In this document: piece by piece, positions 14,601 through 29,600 of the stretch
How positions within the stretch are numbered: position 1 is the first letter of the stretch
Layout of the letters: each line of letters begins with the position of its first letter
Assembly: GCA_964035545.1 (NCBI GenBank)
Contig: OZ037766.1
Span: 24,397,126-24,461,125, forward strand
Direction: 5' to 3'
DNA: 64,000 nt
DNA from: Bugula neritina
Taxonomy: Eukaryota; Bryozoa; Gymnolaemata; Cheilostomatida; Bugulidae
The notes under the pieces: model-generated
The model's input: only the letters and a program-made list of their open reading frames with translations
Databases searched by the model: none
Told to the model about the DNA's origin: nothing
Translations under genes and position numbers: made by a program

Positions 14601-17600
14601 ACCCCCTGTAAAATAAAATATAGGATAAAAAATGATTCAAGGACAGAATATTGAAAGACACAAAATCCAATAAAAAAGTTGACATCTTCAAAACTATTGT
14701 TACAAAAGGCAATGAAATTTAAGACTTCACTGAGTGTACATGGAAAATACAACATTATAATGCATCCGACAATCAGTATACAATATTAAATTATATAGTT
14801 GGTATAGCACCATACAGTATTACGTATTACAGTATTAAATATTACATTATATAGTTGGTATAGCACTATACAGTATCACGTTATATAGTTGGTATAACAT
14901 AGCACAACATTTCAGTTTGTCTCTGTAGATTAGAGTGACAAACTATAAAAGCAAATTAAAATTTATTGGCCCATGTTATTCATGACATTCATACAAACTG
15001 AGAGTATAAAGATGAAAAATGCCGACCTCTGAGTGGTGGTCGTGGTGGTGGGTCTAGAGACCTGGGCAGTCTGTCTCCAGAACTGTAACTCTTTGTAGAA
15101 GAGGGTGCAGTCTCTTCTGGTAAAATCTCACCCAGGATCTTGACATCTGGAGCAGGACCTTGTAGACAGACCTGTCTCATTGTACCTCCTACAACAAAGC
15201 AGCTGCACATGACATATCAAAGTACCCTCATTCACCCTATGGACACAGAACAATCAATCGTACAGCTTGGAATTTTCAGCAAGTTTTCAATACTTCACCA
15301 TTTATATCAAATATAGCAAAGACTATTTGTTCAATGGTGTGGTTTAGGTGTGAAGTGTCAGTTATTAAATCACCATGTTAGCAATTACTATTTAGAATGG
15401 TGGACCAAGCTGCTTGTCTCCAGCATACTATTAGACTTCTCAAAGACAGCGTAGGTGAAAAATCAATGCGCAAAATGGTTCTATGTTACAGAAGAAAAGC
15501 TGAAAACATGCAGTAATCAAAGATGGAGAAACAAATTTCACTTGCATATTCGTTTTTGTAGTGATCACAATCTGAACATGTATGTAGAGATTAAAGATAA
15601 GAAATAAATTTCATTAGCATATTATTTCTTATATAATGCTTATGTTTTCTTTCTATCAACTTTGTGATGATGGTACCAAATCAAAGTGTATATGCTAAAA
15701 TGGCATACTATCAGTAAAAGGGTATCCAACAGCTGGAGTATAAATGATCCATTCTAATAGATGGGATATGTTTATTACGTACTTCAAAACCTTTGCAGCA
15801 AACAGTTTCACAGAATTTTGAAAAATAAAAAGTACAAGTGTTTCTTAGAATATATACGAGAAATGAAGATATTATAAGTTACGAACCAATCTTGATAGTT
15901 CTGGGTGGTCCATTAAACATGACCTCGTAGGGTTTCTCATCAATAATCACTTCCTGTCCAGGACCGCCGAATGACAGCATGTGTGACCTCAAGCCTATTT
16001 TAACACGGAGGGGGTGATCCATGGGCACCATAAAGGACATGTCATCTATGAGAATCTCACGCGCTGGGCCATTGAACCTGGACGAGAAGACAACTTCTAA
16101 TGCACCCACAATGAGCCAGATTAGAGAAGACAATTTCTAGTTCTAACACATTGAGCCAAATTAAGTGGATTTAACTATAAGAATGAAATACTATTTTAGC
16201 GTCTTGATTAGTATGTGCAGCTGTAAAGGGTTTACCTAATTCCATGTGCCTTTCCATCAACAATGATAACTGGGGTTGGCCCGTCAAACTTCAATTTACA
16301 AAGTTTCCCGTCAATAAGTATCTCGCGTGGCGGAGGCTCAAAAGCTGCCATAAACCTTCTCCCTGCAACCGTTACAGGATAGGGTGGTCCGCCAAACGGC
16401 CCCACATCTACGCTGTCAATAAAGAACCTGTTGGTGTGACCTAAAACAAAGTTTAGGAAATTGATCAGAAAACTTCAGAAAAATTGGAGATGAAAAACTC
16501 ATAAAGGAAAATAAAAAGAACGCCTTAGTTATCAAGAAAATGATATAAAATGGTAAAAAGAAGACATGGATTAAGAAAAATAATGAATATGACAAGTTAT
16601 TGATCATGATCTGCAATATTGAACACCACAAGAACGTAAGCAAGCCAATGTGGTGTACAGCCATTAATATAGTCTAGGAGGAACGTGATATCAGTAATGC
16701 CTTACCTTCAACCTGGAAAATAACCCCAGTTCCTTGAATGTCTATCTCTAATGGCGGGGCATCAATTCTCACATCCAACTACAAACACAACGAGAAATGA
16801 CTTTGCTATCATCACAAAAACTGTGGGCTGACAAGAGTAATGGCTATAGAAGTATAACAAAAAATCCCCCCTTTTTAAGGTAAACTCAGTTATACTATAC
16901 AGAAAGAGCACGAGTATGCAAATCTAGTTAACAATGTCACTCAGGGCAACAGTTCAAAAACTGAACACATCACTTCTGAACATGTTTTGCATCTACACTC
17001 GCACTCACAACAAATTGTAATAGAAGAAACTTTGAATAATCAGCAGAAAAGATAGTGTAGGGTAGAGCAAGCACCTGCATATCATCCAACCAGAAGTTAG
17101 CAGGTGCTCCCTGGTAATATATAGTGTGTTTTTCACCCTTGAGGTACCAGTCTCTGATTGGCTCGCCAATCTTGTAATAGCATTTCCCGTCAATTAGCAG
17201 CTCTCGTTTGTCGGCCTGGATTTCGCACTCATGACCTCCGATATGAATCTTACGTGGTTTCTTGCCCATAGTCAGCTCAAATGGGTGACCTGTCAGTGCA
17301 ATACCAGAGGGTGTAGACGGTTAAGCATGCAATGACACGCCGACAACACAGTAACAAAAACAGTAACTTTAGTCTAGCAAGGATTTGTACAGCTTTTTTC
17401 AAATTCCTATAAATATCAGTTAAGTTTTGAATTGCCGCACAAGAATTTTTTGCAAATATACAAAACTAAAATGATGTCTTGTTTGTAAAGATTGATAGAC
17501 ATTACATAAGAACAAACAAGTTGATAAAAGAATTGAAGGCCTTGAAATGCAAAACCCCAGAGTGTAGTGGGTGTGTAACAATAAACAGTATTTTATAATA

Positions 17601-20600
17601 AATGGGGTTAAACTACGCAAAAGTACATGACTTATCGATCACACTTTTTTGAAAATTATTATATTTCATTATCATGAAACATATTCTCACAATCTACTCC
17701 AACATAATATAATGTTGGTTAATATCGGCAACATATAAACTTGCCAAAGATGTGAAGATCAAATTGTATAAACTGAACCAACACCGTAATTGCCAAGTCA
17801 TCACGTACCATCAATGACCACTTCATTAGTAACTTCTCGTCCTTTCCGCACCTCCTGACTGTTCATTCTATTGAAAGATTTGGTTCCGGTATGCATATTA
17901 GCAAGATGTGAACTCATGTTAGTTGTAGGAGTAGGTAGTAGGCCCGCTGACTTTCCTGTAATACACAGTAAAATCAATTTGATGATAAAAATGACTAAAT
18001 AATATCAAAGTAAAAACAATAGCAAAATAACAAACACATGCTAGGACAATATTGCATAGTGAAGTATGTAAATCTATGTTTTATTAACCATACTTTAAAC
18101 ACCTCAATGAAACAATAAATGGTGTCTGCCTAGCAACAATATAACAATATGTTAAAATTTTATGAGAAATTGTGTATTACCAGAATGCATTTATATATGT
18201 GCTAATTCTTTACTGTTCACTGGAAAGCTCTAAAGCGTAACAAACACTCATGATGGTTAGCTTAATTCCATGCTACAGATTATTTGCTGCAGACTACAGA
18301 TCACTTACCAAACGCCATCTTGTGAGCGGGTGGTCTATGCTGAGCCGGTGGACCATGGGTTAGCTGAGTGAGAAGTTGCCGAACTCGAGGGTCGTTCCTG
18401 TTATGCATGGCTTTTGTTAGCAGATCCACTATTTGAGGGTTCACATTGCCCATACTAGACAAAAACCACCATATTGTCTAATTTATTATCTGATGTAGCA
18501 GTACATGTATTGAGTGATATGATTAACTGGTTTATTGGCAATGTTTAAAACAGGTGAACATCAAAATACAGAGTAATTTACAAGCCATCCAATATTCTAT
18601 AATTTTAAAAGGGGTATTTATTATAAAAACAATAAATGAAACTTATATTTTTCACAGTAAATTGCATAGTGGAACCAAATGTACTTGCCAATTGGTTGAA
18701 AACAACTTATTAATTTATTAATGAGTGCTTTGTTAGTAATTAATAAATTTAGCTAACCTGCTTTAGTCGCTTAAAATCATTGGGGATAAATTAAGATATA
18801 TACATATTTACACTTCATTATGTCAACTCACCCTTTAGCATGCATATCTAGTATATGCTTCACATTCATATTGGACTTTGACCTCAGGTCAGTGTCTTTA
18901 CTACTCTCATCTGTAAAGGACAATGATCCTACCTCATAGTAACAACTGTGCTATTAGCATATTAGCAAATAACTACATTCCGTAGATATTTGTACACTAA
19001 TTTGTATGTAGATATAATATATAGTAGAAAATGTTGTTTTTAAAATGATAGAAGGTTTCCACTGCATTATTGAAAGATATTGGAAAAATAAAGCATATTT
19101 TGACACTTTTATATACATTTTGTTGATGCACCATGCCTATTACAATAGCATGCTAAAAACTTATCTACTCTACACATAGAGAAGATTACTCCAAAATTGT
19201 TTAACAATTTCAAATAAAAACCTCAAAATTTCAAGTGTTTGTTGGTAGCCCCACAAGGTTAAGCAGCTACAACTATTGTGTCGACCAGGTGTGTTACTCA
19301 TTATCACTTGTGGCTGAACCAAGAAAATACTCCCCATTCTTTCTAACAATCTAGGTTTCAGAACATCTGCAAAGTTTAGCCTCACTGAAGAAAACGGCTT
19401 GAAAAAGGTACTGTTTGCGTCATGCATCTTTGAACAATGTCTGGAATGTTCAGTAATATTTAGCTAGAGTTTCCTGACACGAACCTCTATTCTGTCGGGC
19501 TCTTGCGGACGGGGCTCTCACTCTCAGGTCCTCATCTTCTAACACTTCCGGTTTCCTGTCCTTTCTGTCTACTTTTCTCTTTTTCCTACTCTGATCGGAG
19601 TTTTTGGGTGGTTGCATTCTAGAACAGACACAATGACGACTGTCTCTGATACATACAGTACATTACAAGTTCATAAAATCATACATTTGTTTGACACATT
19701 CATATTTACAGCAGGTAGCATTTCTCCTTCAGTAATAGACACTTTCAGTGCAAAACTCTACAGATTTTCACAGCTCTATTCTCTCTTGAGGTGAACCAAA
19801 GGTGTCTCCATATACTCAGAGAAAAGAGCAGCAAAAATAAATCTAGAATCCAAGTAGCTCTGTTTACCAAACAATAAACATACCTGAGGTCAACATCCTT
19901 ATCGTCATTTCCTGCGCTGCCAATATTGCTGCTGGAACGCTTATTTCTGGACTGATCTTTTTCTGCCTTGTCATCTGACATTCCATCTAGGAAAACACAA
20001 TAGTTGTATAATTATCATAAAAGCTGGCTTAATGTTACATAATAATGGATGACTAACAGTTATATTGTAGTAAAATAGAATATAATACATTGGCCAGTCA
20101 TACTGAAGATGCATGAACTAAACAAATATCAGTATATAATATACTAAACTTCAAATATATATATTTAAATATAAGCTAGTAGCCATTAATATTTATAGAA
20201 GTTATTTGTTGGCCATGGTCAAGGAACAACAACTATATTGACCAATCACCTTCTAGTATTTTACTTCTCTGTTTTCTCCGTTTATCTAGAGTAGCCCTAG
20301 CTTCAACATCAGAGTCTGAAGAATCTTCATCACTGCGAGACGGGGCTTGCACCATAGGTAAGGATCTTAGGTCAACATCTCCTTTATTTGCAACAGGTTT
20401 ATTACTCTACAAAGGATGTTCATTATTATAGGATATTGTGTTAGTGACAACCTTGAGTGTATTGGTAATCCAGTATAATAAAACATGACAGACATAATAA
20501 AAAGTATTCACTTTAAAATTTTATGTTGGCAAAGAGTGAAAGCAATTGTTTAAATATTTTCAAACCTATTCTCTACTTTTGAATTCATTTCTCATAAAAT

Positions 20601-23600
20601 CAACTTAGAATTTCTTCGTTGATGGTTCAGAACAAATTGTTAACTTGCAAAATTATACCAAAGTCCTGTCATCAATATATTCTAGTTATAATATTAGCAG
20701 CAATAACTAAGAAGCGGCAGATACAACCTCATCAGATAGAGTCAATGTATCCTGGGATCCACCGGCATCAGTAGCAACACTTTCGAGGGTGGGAGAAGTC
20801 TCGTCCCGCTTTCTGTACTGCCCTTTAGCCTTGCGTTTAGGAATACGAGGCATCTGCTTAGCTTTACTCGATTCCCACTCTTGTTTGGCGCGGCTTACCT
20901 GTATGTTTGTCCTCAAGTCTTCCTCTGAAACAGCACAAGTTATACTCAAGTCACTAATAAGTCTGCTCAAGTTGCATCACAACATAATATATTCTACCTG
21001 TAAAGTAAGAATCGTCATTTAGCAAGTAACTTATAATTTATTTAATGACAAATCATTAACTTTGTAGGTCTACACACCACAAATGCATCAACATAATATG
21101 TACTTATATGACAACACTGTACCTTATAGTAACACAATTAGGTGCTTATAGGGCATAACACTGTATAGTAAGGAGCTTGCAGTTGCAAGTTCCAATTAAA
21201 ATTATTATACAACCAGAAACAAATCTTTTCACACATTCAGATCAAACCTTTATTGGCTGGAGACAAGGAATCTTTCTTCCGTAAATCTTCATCCTGGGGA
21301 ACCATCAGGCCATCCTTGTTATCTTTACGCTTTTTCACAGGACTTCTTATCCTTTGAGGAGACTTGGATTCTTGTCTTCTCTTTTCTCCCCCATTTTTTT
21401 TCTTAAAATCTGAAAAAAATAAGCTGCCGCCTTCAAACGAGTATGCCAATCTACCAATCACTCGCGCACAATCTATGATTTGGGAGTGATTTAGAGTTTG
21501 ATAAGCCTATGCCTTGAACTGGTATAGCGGGAGGGGGGAATGTAATTGCCACTTCATAAATCACGTATAACACCTGCACTTAGAAGTTGCTCCCGGCAGT
21601 CACTAAAGGCTATCACAAATGGACAGCAAGAAACAAGACTAATGAGAAACATAAGATGACAGCACTGTTACAGTACCTTTAGAGGTTGGTGCAGGTTTCC
21701 CTTTCCTCAGGTCAATATCCTGACTAGACTGTGCCAAGGAGTCGCTCTGCTTTTCAGCAGCTTCACGGTTCACGCCCGTGACTTTATCTAAAACGTTTAG
21801 CAGTTTACAACGTGAGTAGATTTCACGCAGCATGACATCACACACACCTCTCAACTGCAAGGCTTACATTTGAGATATAGGCAGGCCACACATTATAAAA
21901 CATGGCTACTTTCTCATTGGTAATACAAATATGTCGTGACAAAACAGAAGATACACACCTGCCATGCCCTTAGCCTTAGGTTTAGAATCTTTAGACTTAG
22001 CACCTTTTTTTGATTCTGACAAAAACAACACATCAGAGCCTGGACTGTTTTTTGAGCTGGTACCTACAAGATAGTATAGATTTCATGATCTAATTGTTTA
22101 AATAAAATAGAATGCCTTTACTGAAGTAAGAGCTACTTTTCTACTAGATTATAATAGATAATATACTTTATATTAAAACTATACAACTATTTACAGTAAT
22201 GATTTATTATGCAATATAAATCCTACAAATACTTTTATTTTATACTACAAAATACAACGACTGTATATTTTACAACACTGCTACAGTAATACAAAACTTT
22301 ATTTTATTACTCGTGTGTTATATATCATATTTGTTAGTGTTGCATTAGAAATCATATTTTAATAGTGATGCAAATTCATTGCATTGCAATAGAGCAGAAA
22401 CTTATCAAAATATTAATTTATGTTACAATATTCAATATACTTAGTGTATAATATACCACAAGTATTCATTATACCCCCCCCCCCCTGAGTCATAGCATAC
22501 GATGTAACTGACTCACCCTCTCCAGTAGTAAGAGTCGCAGAGCTGCCAGATAATGCTGTTTCACTCATAGCGCCGACAGACAATTTCTCGCCACTACTAC
22601 TGCTCAATTGAGAATCTGGATGAGCTTCTTTGGTTTCGGAGGAAGATTTGGTAGACTCTTTAAATAACAAGCAAAAGGCTAGTATAAACTATATGACCGA
22701 TAATGTAGATTTGTGACACAAAGTAAAGAGAAACCCAGCTGGCATCAAAAACTTAATCTATATACATTATACTAAACTTTTTGTTCATTGCTCAGATGAC
22801 ATCTAAAAGTACAATCTTTATTCTCACCTTCATTCTCCGATTTCTTTTTAGTAGACATCTTTGATTTGGGTTCCCTTTCCTCCTTTCTTCTGCTGTCACT
22901 AACTTTTGATGAGGAAACAGAACTTAACTTTCTGCTGAGAGATCGACTTCTGCAGAAAACATACATCAAGCTAGTAATTGACAAAATGTTAGAAGAAAGT
23001 TGTACAGATGAACATCCAACAAAATCACCAATATGTAAATAAGGAGTAATGTCCACCTGCTTGGCGAGGTTGATGAACTTCTTGACCGACTCTGTGTGCG
23101 AGAACTTGGAGACCGGCTGGGGGACTCACTTCTACCGTCCCTAAAAGTCACGCCAATACAGGTTACAATACAAAAAAAACATACAAAATACTCGTATATA
23201 TTTAACTCAGGTAGCTGTGAAGCCAATGACACTTTCAAGGGTTGTAAAAATTGCTACAATTATTGCCTGAAGAGCTGAAAGCTAACAAGAAGGCTGCCGG
23301 TAGGGCAAGTTGCAGCCCTCCAGTAAATACGACTAGAAGTGGTGGCAGCACTGGCACAGAAATTCATTGTTCCTGTCAAAAAGCTGGCAGCAGCTTACCT
23401 CCGCCTGCTAGTGCTGCCTGAGTCTTCCCTAGATTTAGATTTGGTGGAAGGTCTGTCGTAAGGTAAAGCTCGTTCTGGTACACGGCTGCTGTTAAAAGCT
23501 CTATCTCGACTACCTCGTCCTCGGTTGGCCCACTGCTTGCCCCTGTTGTGTACTGGTCTGCAAGAATAAACATTTAGAATAAAAAACCCAGTAAATATAT

Positions 23601-26600
23601 GATATCAAACATGTTATTTACTCTGATTATACAGATTACTAATTAGTTTTAGGACTCCAATATTTTGAAATTATTGTATATGCTCAATTAAAAAGATCAG
23701 TGCAGATTAATTTGCAATGCTAGTAAACTTGCAAAAGATATCACAGATCCCTGCAACAAAATAGGCAAAAAGTGTGTAAGAGAAACATACAATCAACTAA
23801 AACTGTGACCAACATGGCACACTGATACAAAGAGTGTTACAATCAGGTTAATAAGTTTGCGAGAAATGGCAATACCAAATGTGGACACCCAGCACTATGT
23901 TGACACCCAGCACTATGTGGACACCCAGCACTATGCTAACACCCAGCACTATGTTGACACCCAGCACTATGTGGACACCCAGCATTATGTTGACACCCAG
24001 CACTATGTTGACACCCAACATTATGTTGACACCCAGCACTATGTTGACACCCAGCATTATGTGGACACTCAGCATTGGCTACTAAAAAACTAGCCCTATA
24101 CAAAGTGTGAGCCAGTAACGAAATTGAGATACATGCAGGGAAAAAAGAAAGAAAGTTTTGAACCAGGTTTCAAAGCAACAGGGTAAAATCAGTGAGAACA
24201 AAAATTTCTAACCGATTATCTCGCATTCCATGACCTTTGAACGCCCTTGGCTCTGCCTGCTCGTCTCTCAATTTATGCGTTTTTGGAAGCTTGCGTTTGA
24301 TTGGCTTCCTGTTGTCACCCAAGGCTGCATCGGCATCTAAAGCATGAGCTACCACATTGTCAGATGTGAATACAACAAGATTGTTCCATATAGTAAAAAC
24401 ATGTAAATATTAGAAAATCTCCACCTAACAGTGATATACAGACACATTTGCATAACGCACGGCTGTCCTTCGGGCCGTACAACATAATCAAGTTCCACTT
24501 AATGAATACTAAACACGTAAACAACATTATCAACATTTTGCATGAGAACACAACACCTCAAATTGTTTTAAACACTGTTACATGTGAACAGATTTTAGGC
24601 CAAATTATACAGGTAAAATTATACAGGTAACATTATACAGGTAACACTACACATGTAACATTACACAGGTAACATTATACAGGTAACATTATACAGGTAG
24701 TACTATACAGGAAGCACTATACAGGTAACATTATATATAGGTAACACTATACAAGTAGCACTATACAGGTAACACTATAGAGGTAACATTATACAGGTAA
24801 CACTATACAGGTAACATGCCCATAATAAAAACTTACAAGCTTGATTTAGCAGTGCTCCAACACTGGTTAGAGGAGGTGCGGGACATGGCTGTTTTTTCTC
24901 TGCAGACTGGTTTTCATTAGGAAAACTCTTTTGTGGAACTGGGGCTACAGGAAGTATTTCTGCCTGTTGACTAGACATCCTTGGATCTGATAACACACTT
25001 TGATTATCAACCCTTGGATGTGAGGGTACTGAAGGTGCCAGGTGACTCTGAGCCACTCTAGGGTCTACAGGTATCACTCTTGGATCTGCTTGTTTATTCC
25101 TCTGCAGCCTGGGGTCTGGCAAAGTTCGTTGATCTGGATTAACAGTGGTGACAGCCTATAAAAAGAAGTTACAGTGTCCTGAAAGATGCATTATTACCCA
25201 CTCTATCCTAATAAAAACCTATAAACAGAACAACTATAGCTTGTCACTTGACAATTTACTTAACAAGATGTTGAAAAGTAGATAATAATTTCAATAGCTG
25301 CAGTGTCTACTGGCAAGATCTGAACTTACCAGTAAAAGACACTAAAGGAACTACATTGTGAAGTACAAATGCCTACAATGTTATCAAAGCAGAATAATTG
25401 TATACCTGAACTGTAGGATTCACGGCAGCAGGTGGGGCAGAAGCTGCCAGGGCAAGTTTGTTCTGCAACTCAAGCAGCTCTCTCTCCTGCTGCTGCAACT
25501 GGGCCTGAGCCTTAGCCAGTTCCAGCTCTACACGTTTCTGCTCAATTCTCGCTAGTTCCCGCTTTTTCTGTTCAATCTGTGACGCCATATCAGCGGTTTC
25601 TGACGCTATTCTAGCGGAAGACTAAAATATTTTTCAAGTAATTTGATAGACCTTGGAGAAATCAAAAACCATCATTGCAGTCTATTAAATGGTTAGTTTA
25701 ATTGTAAAATACAACAGCCAACAATAAAAAGCTGACAACTACTAGACTACACAGTTGGTTTAAGGTCATTACTTTCCAGATTCAGGCACTGCTTTATGTT
25801 ATATATAAACGGTTTCCAGGGGATAGCTCGAACAGTTTTTGTCTCACATTAACAAATTTTACATGAAAAGATAGCTCTTGCATTCCTCTTTCATATACTT
25901 TTTTAATTTTTCAATAAAAAATTTTTTGAGAAAGTTGTTGCATAATAAGTAAAATTTTACACCCTCCATGTTCCACTGCTGTAGCACAGGGGATTCATTT
26001 TATAAAGTATAAAAGTTAAACTTGACATTCCTTGATATGTTTTCTCTAATATACTTTCTTTGTTTTTTGAAATTCTGTTTATGCTCTTCACAATTTGGTA
26101 AAAACATACACCATTTTGCAAGTTTCACTGCAATTTTCTAAATTCTTCATATGGTGGTTCTAGCTACGCTCCTGTGACTAATTATAACATTCCTAGTACG
26201 TTTGCCGCTCTGCGCTATCACAATAACGTATAGTACCCTCTCGCACAAATTGGCAGTCTATTGGATTTCTGCCAATATAATGTTCCCTGTTTTACATTAG
26301 CACTTAGCTGAATCATCTCACTATGTTACAATAATATATTGAAAATGCCTCAGCACAACATAATTCTTTGTTTGTTTGGCAGAGTTAATTTCAGCTAAAT
26401 CACTTCACTTTGCAGTCTTGTCAGTAAAGGTCTGTCTATAGAGCAGCAGGTGTACTTTCAGTTTCTCTAATTCACATATGATTATTTTAAGTACATTGTA
26501 TTCTATAAGATCAATTTAAGGTTTAGTCCAGTGTTCAGTATCTAATTATTATGCATGTATGTTGTCTTACTGTTGAACAAAAGTTAAAAAAAACTTTACA

Positions 26601-29600
26601 ATTATAGCCATATTTATTATACATGCGTAGGATTTGCATAAGTTGACAAAAAAATTGCGACAAAACAGGGTTGAACCATAACCAACTAACTCCTCGCTGA
26701 CGCCTCTAACCTCTAGACCACGCAGTCATCGTTAATGAGACGCGCACTATATGAGTCACTATCATTACATAAATATTTCGCGCGCAAAAGGGTTATAATT
26801 ATTAGGCTGTCAATTCATGTTGATAGCAGTCAACTGTTGCAATAGTATCGGGTTACTAGCAAAGCTAATGGTTTTGAACAAATAACCCAAAAGTTTAAAA
26901 ATAAGTAGCTTGCGTATTACTAGCTACAAAAACAGGTCTGAAATAGACTGGTAAAGCAAGCTCTTATTGTAGAGTTTGCAGATGTGCTCTAAAATAAAAC
27001 TTAAACTGTATGCTATTACATAAGTATTTGTATGCGAGAGATAAATGGACATTACTGAGTTTCTGGAAAACAACATACTTGAAGTTAACTTTGACAATGG
27101 TGTGTTATTTTCATCATACACTAGCACAGATAGGGCCTATAGCATAAATCTCTAATCATATGAATCTTTATGAAGCCCACAGCTCATGTAAGGGTGGCAA
27201 ATGTAATTTGAAACTAAAAATTATGTTGCTGCATTTTGTCTAAGGTATATTAGAGAGCAGAATTTGGTTTTACTAGCCTGCCCCAACGGCATTCTACAAT
27301 GCAGCTTATATGCTGGCAGTTGTAATAAGTACTGCCAATAGCAAGGTTACTATCACTGCTAGCTCTGTGCAGTATGTAACCTCTTGAATAATTGCGCCAA
27401 TTTTAAACTCTTGGAAGTTGGCCAAGTTATCATATCGCAGCCAGCCACCGGAGACAAAGCATCAGAGCTATTCATATAATATTATACTGATGCACTTGGT
27501 AGCAGAGTGGCTAATCTAATATAGTTCATAGTTCAACACCCTTTACTTTGGGAATACAGCCTCTTTTTTTAGGTTTACCTTACAAAGCATGAAAATATCT
27601 AAACTGATATTCTGATAATTTAGAGGTACATTTTGAAAACTAGGTTAATTGCACTTGTTTGCACAACAACAATAATAAATTAGATATTATGCAGGATAAT
27701 AAAAACACACATAATACTATATAATATATTATAATGATAATAATATAATATTATAAGTACCATTACTGCATTTTATAAATTACATGGTTGCCAAAAAAAT
27801 GTATCACAAATTTTGTAATTATACATCAAAAATAGAACTAGCTAGGCAGCAGGTTAGAATAGAGTAAATTTTTAAAACATGAAATCATGATTTGACTATT
27901 GTTTTATTTAGGCCAACCAACCTAGGAATACAAGATTGGGTTTTAGCTGACAGTTTATAACATTTAGCTTTTGAGCCAGCAGCACTGGCACTTGTGAAGT
28001 ATAGGCAAAGTTAGTGAAGCGAGACTAACAAGCACTCAAATACAAGGCATATTGAGACACAATAACAAGTCAGGAGCGTATAAATTGAAAAGAATGTGGA
28101 AGGGGGACTATGTTTTTCAACAAGCTATAACTTAAACATGAATTGGCTTTTGAAAAAAATAAAAAAGTATATTGGAGAACATAAGTTTCTTTATCTTTTC
28201 ATATTTTTTTTGTTCCTGTGACATTCAACCTGTTCGAGCTATCAGTGGAACATTGTTCATATAGAACATAAAGCACCTGGCAAAGAGCCAGAAAATGAAA
28301 AGTATGACCTTAAACCAACTGTGTAAGTGATAATATATTCTCAATTTATTCTCATCAAAAGACTGTAGAGCAACTTGGTGATGGACTTCCTACTTGTATT
28401 TATCACAATGTAATATGTACTGATCCAGCTTTTCAAAGATGCAATTGTTGATGTGTTTAATAATTGATAGAGAAAGGTATGCAAAGTTTAGCCCCAAGAC
28501 AAAAAGGCGAGTACAAACTCAACAGAAATATTTTTCAACAGTCTCATGAATGACCAAAATTATCAGAGTTCAGCATCTAGCTATGAAACCTGGCATGAGG
28601 AAGCTCAATTACTGCAAACCAGAATCACCTACACATAATTTTGACTGATATGCAATAAGCTAGGCATCTCACTGGAGGAATTTCAATCCCAAATAGTTTT
28701 GATGCCATTCAACTGTAGAAATTAGAATTGAAAAATTTCGAAAAGATATGAAAAAAGAAATTGGAGGTCTTACTGTAGAAGCAGTAGCACCCTGTAGAAA
28801 CCTAGGGTTAACATGGATGGAAGTTGGAGATTTGGGAGTCTCTCTTCTAGGTTCTGGCGCAGGAGCCACTGGCCATGCAGGATCTATTTGGTTGACTCTC
28901 ACATCAAGCGCATACAACTTTCTCGAATTAAGAAGTTCATTCCATGTCTGTCTCAGTTTGAACATGGACTGGCGAGTTCTTTCCTCTACCTAGCAACGCA
29001 ATGAGTTTTGAGAGGAGTTCGATAGTTAAACTATATAATGAATGCTATTCTGAAAACACAATTTGGCAGTAACAATAACCGTTTTATTGACCAAGTGTAC
29101 AATAAAAGTAATATTTACCTGTTCAAAAACATGACAGAAAACTTTAACTATGTTCTGCTGAAAAAAGCTTGCATAATTAGTGCTCCGCAGGTTCTTTAAT
29201 ATCGAGTCAATAAGGTATAATGATGGTAACTTTTCCGCAGGTTTAGCCTATATAAAACAAAATGTAAATAATGGTGTCACAGAGAATCCTAAAACTCTGT
29301 GAAAGAGATAGGATACAATTCTAAATTCAAGCTATTTCTGACATCAGTGTCAACAGAAAATGTTTTAGAGTGCCACTGAATTGTGAGGCTTCAATTGCCC
29401 ACAAAGTAGGATTTGTAAGTTAATAGTCTAATGCAGAAATATATTTGGTTTTTGTGAAATGTTATTCTTTGCTAAATGCAAGTTGTAATTTGTGAGTGAT
29501 TAATTGAGTTGATTGGAAGACTTAAATAATAAGTCTGCTTAAGAAGTCACAACAGCAGTTTCCTACAATAAGCATGCATCCATTTTTCAACAGAATAGCA

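Noticed and set aside
23857-24093. DTQHYV / VLGVNI repeat ORFs
   Set aside because: 18-bp repeat in a PCF11 intron; open on both strands.
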